Shown here one piece after another: positions 13,801 through 23,945 of a stretch of DNA of 64,000 bases. The DNA is from Allodiplogaster sudhausi (lineage: Eukaryota > Nematoda > Chromadorea > Rhabditida > Diplogasteridae), in contig CALZFC010000015.1 in the NCBI GenBank assembly GCA_945643635.1, positions 2,113,501 through 2,177,500 on the forward strand, written 5' to 3'. How positions within the stretch are numbered: the stretch's first letter is position 1; the number at the start of each line of letters is the position of its first letter. The notes under the pieces were generated by a model. It saw only the letters and a program-made list of their open reading frames with translations. It ran no database searches and was not told where the DNA came from. Position numbers and translations under genes: made by a program.

Positions 13801-14514
13801 TAGCTTCTCTCCTCTCTATCTCCCGTTCCATTGCCTCCCTTTTGATGAGTGGAAATGAGAAGGGGAGGGTGGGGATGATTCCTGTCATTGCTTGCAGTCC
13901 TCGCAGCGTCGTCGTCACTTTGCGATCTCTCGTTGTCTGCTCATGGCGACCTTCAATCTTTCACTGAATCTCCCCAACTTCCTTGTCCAACTCATTGATG
14001 AATTCTTTCATCTTCGATTCGGCGCCTCGGACGCCGAGCAGCTCTTCTACATCAAGGTTTCTCAATGTACACAAGTGACGACAAATAACCAGAAAATTTT
14101 ACACGTCAAAATTTCATTTAGATTTAACCAGAAAATGCATATGGAAAAAAATACAATAAAATGAATATGAAGGAATATTTTTAGATGGACGCGATGGCTT
14201 ACATGCTGTATCTTCTGCAATTCCCGATGGTTCCCTTCTATGTCTATCTCCTGCGCAATGATCTCGACCCCCACTGCAGGTATCTCATTCTTTCACTTTT
14301 CTCTCTGTTTCCCTGTCCCCCCACTTGCTCGTGTAGTCTTATGCATTTCTTTTTCCTTTGCAGGCGCAGTCCTCGCAGTCTTCTAGGAGAAGATGTGACA
14401 GATGTCCTCTGCAGAGCCAGAGGCAGTCTTCCTCGCTTCTCCATCCACAGTGGACACCAAACTGCAGAGATGCGAACTCTCAGCGCAGAGACCAATTGCT
14501 CGCGCTCTCCTTAG
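10876..14514 (+). CDS. Rhodopsin-family 7TM receptor, orphan
   Basis: Eleven exons join without a frame break into about 416 residues: 10876-11093, 11683-11792, 11917-12032, 12224-12285, 12416-12523, 12787-12877, 13044-13105, 13299-13377, 13898-14056, 14185-14279 and 14364-14514 (TAG). Seven hydrophobic spans follow in order. Roughly, TM1 is residues 43-66, TM2 75-97, TM3 112-135, TM4 165-185, TM5 205-235, TM6 290-312 and TM7 335-355. TM3 begins at the usual Cys (GCKLTNF) and ends in YIQRCC where DRY would stand. Its disulfide partner is in extracellular loop 2 (AFCGPDE). TM7 lacks NPxxY. The N-terminus is Ser/Thr-rich without a signal peptide. This is the plan of nematode peptide-receptor-like GPCRs; the ligand is unknown. 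Exon 8 could end earlier, at 13341, also in frame. ATG 10876 is the first in-frame Met of exon 1. Confidence 0.85.
13143..13262. repeat. (GA)n-rich tract in GPCR intron 7
   Basis: Interrupted GAGAGA sequence inside the intron between the TM5-proximal exon and the third-intracellular-loop exon of the receptor. It explains the Ser-rich open frame on the opposite strand. Confidence 0.8.
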
Positions 14515-15007
14515 ATCTCCCCTTTTTCTTCTAAGCATCCACTCCTTTTCTCACTGTCTCCGCACTTTTCTCCAATCGTTGTTTCTTGCCATTCGTTCTA
14601 AAGTAAATGCTTCTCCCAATACGTAATTATATTTGATTTCTTCAGTGAGCTTTATTTCTCTTCGTTGACGGCTTTATTCTGTACCTGGCATTATGTTAGA
14701 AAGCTTATCCTCTGCTGATCTCCTGTGGATTTTACATTAGTTGATATCCCCTGATCAGGGATGCGGGTAATTATAGGTTTTTATTGTCCTAATATATAAT
14801 AATGGTCGATGAATTTTATGCTGATGATAAATCAATTTTTTGAATTTCAATATATGAAGCCACTTATATGCATCAGTGGTATGGAAGTAGTAACTTGAAC
14901 TCTCGACCATCTAGGATGATCATGACGGAGGAAACAGAAAAGCGTACGCTATTTTTGTTGTTGTTCATGTTTTTTCTCCCAATCATGGTTCGTATATTTC
15001 TAATGAT
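14515..15007. other. Convergent gap between two receptor genes
   Basis: About 490 bp between the stop codons of the GPCR (+) and the channel (-), so it must contain both 3' UTRs. TTTATT at 14649 and 14670, read on the minus strand, would serve as AATAAA signals for the channel transcript. No coding sequence seen. Confidence 0.5.
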
Positions 15008-17430
15008 TTAATCATCCTTAATGAAGACACATCTGTCATACATAGAAATGCCCTTCTCCACGATCATGAAAATCAGTGAACATGCATAGCCCAGTACAAG
15101 AACTGCGAACATTCCTTGTAGTCCTTCTACTTCTAAAAAACATAAACTGATTATATTATATCTGCAAAATTTTCAGATCGTGCATTATATTGCAAATACA
15201 CAATTGAATGTAAATTATGTTTTAATAATGGTGATAAAATGAAAAGAATACTGATAAAAAGGAAGTGCGTACTGAGTGAGTCGTAAGCCTGAGTCTGTCG
15301 CTTGTCTTCTTGGCACTTCTTGACGGCGGGGCCGAATGGACGGGCATCGGCATGCACGTACTTCTCATACAAGAAGCGGAGAAAGTCGTCGTGATGTCTT
15401 AGCTGAGTGTCGATGGCCTTGAACTTGGCAGTCGCGTTCACAGAAAAGAGTAAGTGGGATGACAGCCGGGGAAGTCCTCAAGCAAGCTAATTCATCTACT
15501 TATTTAACTAATTGTAAATAATTTTTGATGATTCGGCCATTAAGAAATAAAATATGGTTAGATCACATTTGTTTTTTTTCAATCCTAATTATTAATAAAT
15601 TAATTGCTTAAAAGAATATTTTAGAGGACTGGAACAGACCATCGATGACATAGAAGAGATTGCAGTAGTTGTGAGACATGGCGGTGATGCTCATGTCTAG
15701 CTGGGTTGCGGTGATGAAGCTGCCAGTTGCAAGCAACGAGAACAACTCGTCCAAGTTGTTGACATAGCGCTGAATAAATCATATTACTTATCGCGAGAGA
15801 AAGGGTTCGAGTCTTATTGGCAGATCGAGAGTGAGTACTTCTGACAGGAACGTCACACACGGAATTTTATTTAAAAAAAAAAAACATATTTTACAACGAT
15901 TTCCACGGCAGAAGAGAACACCAACAATTGGATTATCCTTCGTGGCCGCGCGTAGACGAACCATGGTGGGTTCATTCGACTCATGCAGTTCACGATGGAA
16001 TCTAGAAGAAGGATGAAAGAGTAAGAAAAGATAGAGAAAGAGAGAAGAGAGAAGAAGAGAAAGAGATGAACAGGGATAAGTTGGAAGTGACAAGTCGAGC
16101 AGCGCCTCGTTCGATCATAGTAATGGCCTGGTCTGCATTGTCGAATTGCTGCCAGCTGGCGTCAGTCATCAAGGAAGCGACTTGCTGTCCCGTGTACAGC
16201 TGCGCCATCATCACCGACAGCAGCAGCGAGTACAACAGGTTCAGCCCGTTCGCTTCAATGCACTTTTCATATACACTTACACACATACATATGTATTTGA
16301 ATATTCTGAAGATACAATCGAATACGATGAAATGAACTCGGAATGAAGTAAATGAGAACCAATCCAAGATGAGAGATGGTAGGTCTGCAGATATTCCGCC
16401 TTGCCGAGTTGCATTTGAAGCGTTCGCCATAAGCTTCTACCAATTATCTGAACGAAAGACATAATATTGCCAGGTTGACCGCTTCTCCCTTGCCTCAGAA
16501 GTGTTGCTCAGCGATCGTTTTCTGGCGTAGAACCAGTCGACGGAAAACTCGATCAGCGTCAGCACCAAAGAATGGGCCAAGAAAGCGGCTGCTATTCCTA
16601 TCCAAACTTCCGTTGAAAATGCCTAGGGGAATTCAAAATGTTCAGTTATAACCTTCCATAAGAACTAACAAGATAAGGCGTCCTTAGCATGCTGACTCTT
16701 TGCTCTCTTCTGTAGCTGGCGATGAAGACAAATTGAGACTGAGAAAGCATTATTAAAAGTTCCTTTTCACTGAAGTAAAAAGATCAAACCATATGAAGCA
16801 GAGTCGTCTGGTGAAAGTGGCTTAGGCGGTCCATTTTTGAAGACTGGAAAAAGAGGCACAAGAAGTCCACTGTTCCATTTTGAACCAAGGCCAGGTCGCC
16901 ACTGAAGGTCCCGTTCTCTCTTAAGGCATTTCATTTTTTAACCAAGCTTATTCCGTGTCCGCTCGAAAGTAGATTGGACGCTAACGAATTAATTCAAAAT
17001 GAATTGACACTAAACTGTAAAGTTCCCCAATCAAAGAAGATTGGATCGGAGTGTGGAATGATGACAGACTCGATCCCGAGCCCGGCTGCAGCTGCCATGA
17101 AGGAAATCATCTGGAGGAAAGAGGAAGGCAATTAGAAAGGGTGAGAAAAGATATGATTCCTTTAAATAGTTATTATTCTTTTGTTCTGCGGCTTTTTTTT
17201 TTTAATTTAAAACCAAATAAAACTTTTTCGTAATAAAATATTTGTGTGAATTGGAATCTCTTTGAGTACTCTGAATAACTCCCGACCACCCTTGAACTAA
17301 CCTCGTGGCACCATCCTGGGAAGACGCATGCGACATTTGGTTTGAAGCGTGGATATTCAGCGCAGAACTTATTGCTCTCCGGAGGGCTCTGCGTTATGCC
17401 AACTCTCACAGAATCCCATATCTTCGGCAT
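15008..17430 (-). CDS. Ionotropic-receptor-like glutamate channel
   Basis: Eleven minus-strand exons give about 452 residues from an internal Met: 17302-17430, 17016-17110, 16790-16919, 16670-16738, 16480-16622, 16360-16436, 16072-16252, 15926-16001, 15640-15769, 15273-15476 and 15008-15132 (TAA). All phases agree. Order: first half of the ligand-binding lobe (starting VRVGITQSPPES, with a Cys-rich FPGWCHE segment), M1 (TEVWIGIAAAFLAHS), pore-flanking exon (SLWRTLQMQLGK), M3 (LYSLLLSVMMAQLYTG), second lobe (KDNPIRYVNNLDELF), and M4 (GMFAVLVLGYACSLIF) just before the stop. M3 ends in a variant of the family SYTANLAAF element. The large amino-terminal domain of classical AMPA/kainate subunits is absent, as in nematode and insect IR-type receptors. 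A signal peptide would be expected, so one or more 5' exons upstream of 17430 are probably missing. Ligand unknown. Confidence 0.82.
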
Positions 17431-18130
17431 TACAACCGGAGAATTATAAGTCAAGCGATTGTCGTCCTTTCCATAGGAATTAGCAAACCGCGAAGAATTG
17501 GCTCGACGACTTCAATAACCTTTTCGACTTTATGGCATCGCAAATGCAAACAGTTAGGTCCACGTGCACTGCTGCTGGTTCGTCTTTTTTTTTTAGTTTC
17601 TTTCTCTCTCACTCACCCTTCCATCACTCTCTCTCACACCCTCTCTCACTCTCTATCTCTCACACTCTCTCTCACTCTCTCTCTCTCTCTCTCTCTCGTC
17701 TTGTGAGTCTTGCTGCCTAATATTTCTCTCTCACCACATTGAAATATTATACCTACCAGTTTTTGTGCCATGTGCGCTGGAGTCAAGTAGGCGGATTTAA
17801 CTAATCATATATATGTATATTTATTTAGGTAGATACAAGTGATCTTTTGGGATCTTGCTTTGCATGACTTTTACTTACATCCACGTTTAGTTTGTTAGCG
17901 TACCTATTTGAATCATTTTGACATGCGCTCACATAATGAACTCGTGAAGCTCAACATGGCTAATTTTTCCACCAAGAATGTATTTATTTATACATATGTA
18001 TTTATACATATACGGTGTTTAAAGCAAAGAGTGAAGTTCGACTTGTCATCTAATGTCATGTATTAACGAAATTAGAATTCCTAATAATTAAAAAGTTGCC
18101 AGTCACGGGGTAAGCTCAGAGTGGAAGTTC
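17431..18130. other. Gap between channel and carbonic anhydrase
   Basis: Contains a long CT tract (about 17600-17700) and probably the missing 5' exon of the ionotropic receptor. Two minus-strand frames between 17447 and 17590 look protein-like but could not be joined by credible splice sites. It also holds the 3' UTR of the carbonic anhydrase. Confidence 0.4.
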
Positions 18131-19710
18131 TCAGTCTTCGTCATCTTGAAAGTCGATTTGAGGAGGGGGGCGAGAGCGGTCGGCAGCGGCGGTCTTCATG
18201 GAAGTGTAGATAACCGTGTCAGGCATGATCGTCTGCTCGTCTCGGAAGATGTCCTCGGTCAGTGTGTACAGCACGTTCATCTGCACTTATTCCTGGTTCA
18301 TTTTACTATACAATTAATTATAATTATATCGATGTTTATACATAGATATGGCTCGATGTCTGATTGGGAGGAATCTGATGGTGAGCATGATAGCCACCTA
18401 TAGAAAGCGACATGTAAAATAACCCTTCCTGCTCTTGAGACATGGTTATTGGCATTGGGAGGACAGTCCACGAGACACAAGTCTGGAAGTCTGGAGTGGT
18501 CAGAGAACCCGTGTAGGCATAGTAGTCATGGTCAGCTGAGAGAGAGAAGAGAGTTAGAGAGAGAAGAGAATGACAGAGAAGGAGTGACAGAGAATGAAGT
18601 AAGAAAGAGAGGGAGTGAGAGAGTGGCGAGAGTGAGAGATAGAAGAGGGAAGAGGGAGTGAGAGAGTGAGAGAGAGAGCGAGAGAGAGAAAAAGAGAAAA
18701 AAAGATATGTCATATTTGAAGAGGACAATGTCTGCAACAAACGTGGTATAAGTGAAGCGGGATCAATGACGATGGGTACGTCTGCTTCCTCTTCTCCAGT
18801 GGCTACGAAGTCCTCGATGGCTGCGATGATTGGATCGAATGCCGGGTTTCGCGCTCCAATCTAAGGAAATCAAATCATAGCCATTCAATCATTTTAAGAG
18901 AAGTCCCTTTCTATGTTGACAGTTTGGGCATAACAACTATGGCTTATTAGCAAAGTTATGAACCCGAACGAAGACTCCAAAGACTGCGAGACCGCCTTCT
19001 TTGCCAACGGCGTTACTGAAGGAACCGTACTTTGGGTTGAAGTGCACGAAGTGGAGCTGAAAGCAAAAGTGTCACACATGTACATACATATGTATGTCTG
19101 TTTGTATAGACACAAGATCTTTAGAGACAGAGAGAAAGAAAGATATTGTGAGATAGACAGAAGAGGAAAGAGAGACTGCAAAAGAAAGAGAGGCCTCTGT
19201 ACCTCCCCATTGTACTTCATTCCATCAATGAGATGCTCGCTGCCGAGTTGGTTGGCCGGACTGCCCCAGTGCATGTGGAACTGGTAAAGCCGCATGGGGT
19301 CTTGCAGCTGAGAGGCCGTCCAAACTGAACTGCTTCCTGTTTGTTGTTGTCCTGTCTGTTCTTATCCTCTCACTATCCAATTAAGCTCTCTTCTGCCTGC
19401 ATTGCTTTTGCAAGCGTGCGCATTTACGAGATTAGAGATAGAGCTGGCAAATGACCGGAAAAGAAAGCTGACACGGATTAGCGGTCTCCTTTGTGAAAAC
19501 AGCCCAGCCGTGCTCGTGATCCTGCAAGGAAATCGCTTTTTCTCTCCCCTTAAGACAATGAAATGGCGACAACAACCCGAACCATGTGGATGTGATCCGA
19601 CACTCCACTCCCTCCGTAGTTCAATTGGAACTTTGAAGAGTCGTAGTTTTCATTTGTTACAGCCGTGTCAGAATGAATGTCTATCGGGCTCATCTGGGCA
19701 TTGTCGAGGT
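18131..19710 (-). CDS. Alpha-carbonic anhydrase (CO2 hydration)
   Basis: Seven exons encode about 254 residues: 19583-19710, 19456-19521, 19203-19307, 18964-19056, 18743-18860, 18429-18535 and 18131-18280 (TGA). The first carries MSPIDI (family QSPI motif). Zinc ligands are present: FHMHWG (two His) and ELHFVHFN (third His). So are the gatekeeper Glu of GSEHLIDG and the TGSLTTP signature with the active-site Thr. An active enzyme is therefore likely. Two oddities. The model has no start Met before MSPIDI, and its first exon can be spliced in frame to the secreted unit just upstream (see 19918-20765). The sixth exon ends at CAG followed by GAAGGG, not GT, although the frame across this junction is correct. 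Without splicing there, the protein would read on 30 residues to another stop near 18336. Confidence 0.82.
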
Positions 19711-19917
19711 CTAAGGAAGGGAAATAGAATGGGAGAGAAAGAGACAAAGAGAGAAATAAAGATATAGATAGAGAGAGACAAAGGAAGAGATTAAATTATC
19801 CTACTTATATCAATTTATCAAACATTCAATCACCAATTCCTTCTGTTATTCATCTGGAACACATTGCTTTTGTCATTTTAACTCAAAATGACTAATCCTC
19901 ACTAATAAAATGGAAAA

Positions 19918-20340
19918 CTAACTTCCGAAACAGATTGCCCGCTTGACTCTCAGAATGGAGTTGCCTCTCATGTAAGTCCATCCATTCGCAGAGCAGCTCA
20001 GAGGGCTTTAAACAGTTCAAAAATGGTGACAAATAATTCTAAAGGGGACAAAAAAAATAGACAAAAAAAAGCTGTGCATTCGAGAATATACATACAGCAA
20101 AAAATTGTGGAATTCACAAAGTGCATGAGATTTTCAATTGCCTCAAATCAAATTTCAAGCATTCTGATCAGTGTCAGACTGCGCCTACAGTAACCTGTAA
20201 AATATATTTCTCACCCAAAATTTGCTGCCGGGATGTCGGTAAAAGTGTCATCCGGAAAGAAGAGTCGAACTCGAGGGTTATTCGCAGGGCCACAGGTCAC
20301 TCTTGCAGAGAGGCACCCTCCCTCTTGAGAGTAGGCAATC

Positions 20341-20398
<58 letters not shown>

Positions 20399-20765
20399 AA
20401 GATTGTGTGAGCGAGAGAGAGAGAGATAGAGAGAGAGTTAGGGAAAGAGAGTACTAGAGTGAGGAGTGAGAGACAGAGGAGGAAATGTAAGTTTAATTCC
20501 GAATCGGGGAAAAAGTAATGGTCTGACGTTGGTATCGGTGCACTGGATGCATGTCTCCCGAACACCGCAGACTGCTCCGGTTCTTTTCAGATTTTGGCTG
20601 CATGTTTGACAGGCTGAAGAGATCAAAGATAGAGGATGATAGTTCTCTAAATGGAGAAATGAACGAACGTTTAGGAGAGGGTTGCATAGCTGCGCAGGAA
20701 GTGCATGGCTGGATAAGAAAGAGAAGAGGAAGCAAAATGATGGAAACGGATATCAGCCATGCCAT
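19918..20765 (-). CDS. Secreted Cys-rich protein, DUF281-like
   Basis: Four exons with agreeing phases give 128 residues: 20669-20765, 20528-20613, 20215-20339 and 19918-19996 (TAG). It opens with a clear signal peptide (MAWLISVSIILLPLLFL). A Cys-rich domain follows, with landmarks CQTCSQN, CGVRETCIQCTD, GGCLSARVTC, RLFFPDDTF, CSANGWTY and a final AICFGS. The pattern GGC-x-A-x-V-x-C followed by C-x-A-x-G-W-x-Y and a last Cys is that of the nematode DUF281 family of small secreted proteins; function unknown. The third exon's acceptor sits directly after a long (CT)n tract. The stop codon lies inside a good donor (A/GTTAG at 19923/19922). If that donor is used, the frame passes into the carbonic anhydrase exon at 19710, giving a 382-residue fusion with a signal peptide. 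Confidence 0.68.
20341..20470. repeat. (GA)n tract forming a splice-site polypyrimidine run
   Basis: GA-rich on +, so CT-rich in the sense of the minus-strand gene. It abuts the acceptor of the third exon of the secreted Cys-rich gene. Confidence 0.8.
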
Positions 20766-22539
20766 AGTAAGTGATCCCTCGAGGGACAGGTTCACTTCCC
20801 TTTATATTCCCGGATAGAGAGAGAGAGATGGAGAAAGAGAGACAGAATAGAGACAAAAGTGTATAGTAAGACAGACAGAAAATAGAGAGAGATGTATCGT
20901 AAGATTGACAGAAAAGAGAGAGATAGAACCTCTCAACTCTTGCGATCTTCTCTCTCATTCTCTTCCTTCTGAACGTGCAGTGAGTGAAACATAGTTTGAT
21001 ACCTCTTTTTGTCTTTCAATTTCGCCGCAATGGAATGAAGTGATGCTCATGTCAGATGGGATAAGGAAAGATTGAGGTATTTAATTTGAACGTATGCGAC
21101 AAAGGAGACCAAAAGAGAAGGAGGGACGAGGAATCGTGAGATGGCAAGCCTCGCATTACGCCGCACAACCACATCACATTAAAGTATGATTTGAAAGTGG
21201 CCTTTGCGGGAAGTGGAGCTGGTTCTCACACTTCCTTCTCTTTCGGCTCACAATAAAGGGGCGGGGCAGGCGGACTAATTGAGAGTTGCCAGACTGCCGC
21301 GGGCATTGGAACCACGTCGGAATCCTTTCTCCAACTAGCCCTCCGGCTCCATTCAATGCTTACTGCGCTAAGGAGGGACTGTTTAATCCGATGGAATCGC
21401 CTTTTGATCTACGAATGTCAAGTCTCGTAGTGCATCGGAAGTTTGAATTTTTCATCATCGGACGGCCCGTTTAGGTACTCTTCTTGTTTTCAAATCGTCA
21501 GCGGAGTAGTCATAGAAATGAGCAAAAGAAGGTAAAGATAGTATTTCAGCACGACTTTTTCATTCCAGCTGTAAACATTGTTATTGCAGTGTAAACAAGA
21601 ATTCAGGGACTTTTTTGCCGCTGACAGTAATCTTCTCATTGCATTTATGATACCCTTCACTGCAGTCGCAGAGAAAAATTAATTATTTATTGCATCGAAG
21701 AGCTAATCATTCATTATCTATCCTGGATGATCGCTTTGATTTGAATGTAGAATGGCTAGTATTCAGAAATAAGCTGCCTAGGGAAAAAGCACGCGTTGCT
21801 TTGTCATTATTGTTTGCTCTCACATTTTAGCATTCTCATTTAATATTACCGGTTGTCATATTTCAGCACTCATAACAGTTTCGATGTTCTACTTTGTTTG
21901 CAGTTTTATATGGAGTTTAGTCTCCAGTGGGGGAGAGGGGTGTTCAACTGTATGTGAGGCCGCTCCATCAGACAGTGGAGAGCATGACAACCAAATGGAA
22001 CTTATCTGCCACACGTCTACATCGTTTGCTTGCCATGAACGAAGATCTGAAACCCGTCACTTCTGACACCGTAGTAGCCGGGCAGGCAGAGAATGAGAGG
22101 GAGAGAGGAGCAGACTAAGAGAGTGTTAAACATAGGAGAGAGCAGCAAAAGGAAGAGCGAGACAGAGAGAGAGAGAGAGAGAGAGCAAAGAAGAAGAAGA
22201 AGAAAAGCTCCCAGCGGGTTGAAGAGATGGGTTGCCCACTATATGATATGCTTGTTCGCTATGATTGCATGGATCTAATTTTTTGCAGTATGAAAAAGCT
22301 CGATCCTTGGTACATACATACATATGTACATACATACGTATCATGGTAGAAATCATTTTGAAAAAAAAAATTCTAAATGAGAACAAAAAATAGACAAGAA
22401 AAATATTCTCTACACCTCCCGCAATTCATTTTTATTGACCACTTGAACTTAAAAGAGTTTGGTAAAAAAAAAAGCTCTTTTCTTCACAAGACAACCACTG
22501 GCCGTTGATATGAAGAAGAGAACGTGCAGGGAGAGTAAT

Positions 22540-22578
<39 letters not shown>

Positions 22579-22751
22579 GAGAGGAGGTAGAAAGAGAAGA
22601 GGGAGAGAGATAAGGAAAGGAATTAGTGCAGCGAGAAAGGAAAGTGAAGAGAGAAGAAAGGAAGAAGGAACAGAAGAGTAAAGAAGTGCGTTGATGGTCA
22701 ACATATATAGAGTTTTGGCAATAAAAAGAATAATAGCCGGTCTCACAGATA
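20766..22751. other. Intergenic, upstream of secreted gene
   Basis: About 2 kb with no credible gene. Contains GA-rich tracts (20815-20930, 22160-22200, 22540-22575) and a TACA/TGTA palindromic patch near 22311-22340. It should include the promoter of the minus-strand secreted gene. Confidence 0.45.
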
Positions 22752-23075
22752 ATGACGGTTTCTCATGCTGGATTCCGTTCTTTGTGTCTTATCCTGATCG
22801 CTTGCTCTCCTCAAAAGAGCGATCCTTTGCATGACTGGGAAAAAACATGCGATTTATTGCGCAGCAGAATCATTCGAAGTATTCGAGACGAAACGAGGGA
22901 GTTGCATCACAGATTCTGCGTCATTCTTTATACACATTCTAGGTGCTTTCTTGAGGAAGTCTATTTGATTAGAGCACGCGACTCGTATTTCCGTAGACTC
23001 GTTCTTGGGGCAGTTCCTTCCAACAGAGAATACATTTTGTCACAAGTGAACTTTGACAATGTGATATTTTGCTAG
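22752..23075 (+). CDS. Hypothetical single-exon ORF
   Basis: An ATG-initiated 107-codon frame with a mildly hydrophobic start (FRSLCLILIACS) followed by charged, helix-like sequence (WEKTCDLLRSRII, RDSYFRRLVLG). I do not recognise it. Against it: every other gene in the window is split into many exons, and a frame of this length is not surprising by chance. It is followed after 38 bp by a 22-bp inverted repeat. It could be noncoding, or a fragment of a mobile element bounded by that repeat. Confidence 0.25.
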   Translation: MTVSHAGFRSLCLILIACSPQKSDPLHDWEKTCDLLRSRIIRSIRDETRELHHRFCVILYTHSRCFLEEVYLIRARDSYFRRLVLGAVPSNREYILSQVNFDNVIFC

Positions 23076-23113
23076 ACAACAACAGTTGTTGAAGTAAAAT
23101 ATTTATTATATAT

Positions 23114-23195
23114 CATTGTGAATAACAATCAAATGTGTTCTTCGTGTGATCAGGCCGACCACGTCGACAAAGCCATTTGATTGTTATGAACAATG
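23114..23195. repeat. 22-bp inverted repeat, 38-nt spacer
   Basis: Arms 23114-23135 and 23174-23195 are inverted copies with 20 of 22 matches (shared core ATAACAATCAAATG). It could be a short foldback relic or a hairpin RNA. Confidence 0.65.
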
Positions 23196-23386
23196 GAATA
23201 TAATGATTCATTGAGAGAAACATACGACCATTGGCCGGTCCATTCATACATACACATTTTCTTCACGTGCACTGCAAATTTCTTGGAATTCTCTAAAAAT
23301 GAGTATTGAAGTTGCAGAACAATACTGTGTGAAAAAGACTCGGTAGTCGAGAACTTCCCGTTTCGGTGGAATCTCGCAGATTTTCC

Positions 23387-23416
23387 ATCATACGTATTGT
23401 CATCAATACGTATGAT
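23387..23416. repeat. Perfect 13-bp palindrome with 4-nt loop
   Basis: ATCATACGTATTG at 23387-23399 and its exact inverse at 23404-23416, about 530 bp upstream of the srt start codon. Confidence 0.75.
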
Positions 23417-23945
23417 CTTCTTGAAGCATGGTCGATGTTTCCAGCTGCACATGCAATCTTAGTGGAAGTAGCATTGAAGAGTCGAAGAATACGACAAACA
23501 GAGCAGACTGTTCGCCTTTCTACGAACCTCGCCGCTCCTTATCACATCAGATTTTTCTTTAATTCCCGCAACATTTCTCCATCATCGATAAGCAGCCGAA
23601 ATGGAAAACGAAGTACATACAAAATACTTACATATATCCAGATTAGACATGCTAGTTTGTTGGCTGATGTCTTAACACAACGAACTTTCTAAATGCAGTC
23701 GATTCCAGAGCGACATGTCATTTATGCGCGATAACATCGTATACCAAGAACATTGCAATAACACAGATCACTGCGCTGTGCAATCTGATTATGCAGGCTA
23801 TCCAGCGTCTTATTGAACTTTCCGACTCAATTGGCAAATGTTGGCATTCCAAAAGTGCTAGCTTTTCGTTCACTTTTCAATTCCATGGAAACTTCATGCC
23901 AATATTTGTCATTGTACAAAATGTATACCGTAGAATTCAGCTCAA

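Larger units (their letters stand above)
23076..23945. other. Upstream region of the srt gene
   Basis: No gene seen. Contains an imperfect inverted repeat (23114-23195) and a perfect 13-bp palindrome (23387-23416). The promoter of the srt gene should lie in its right part. Confidence 0.45.
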
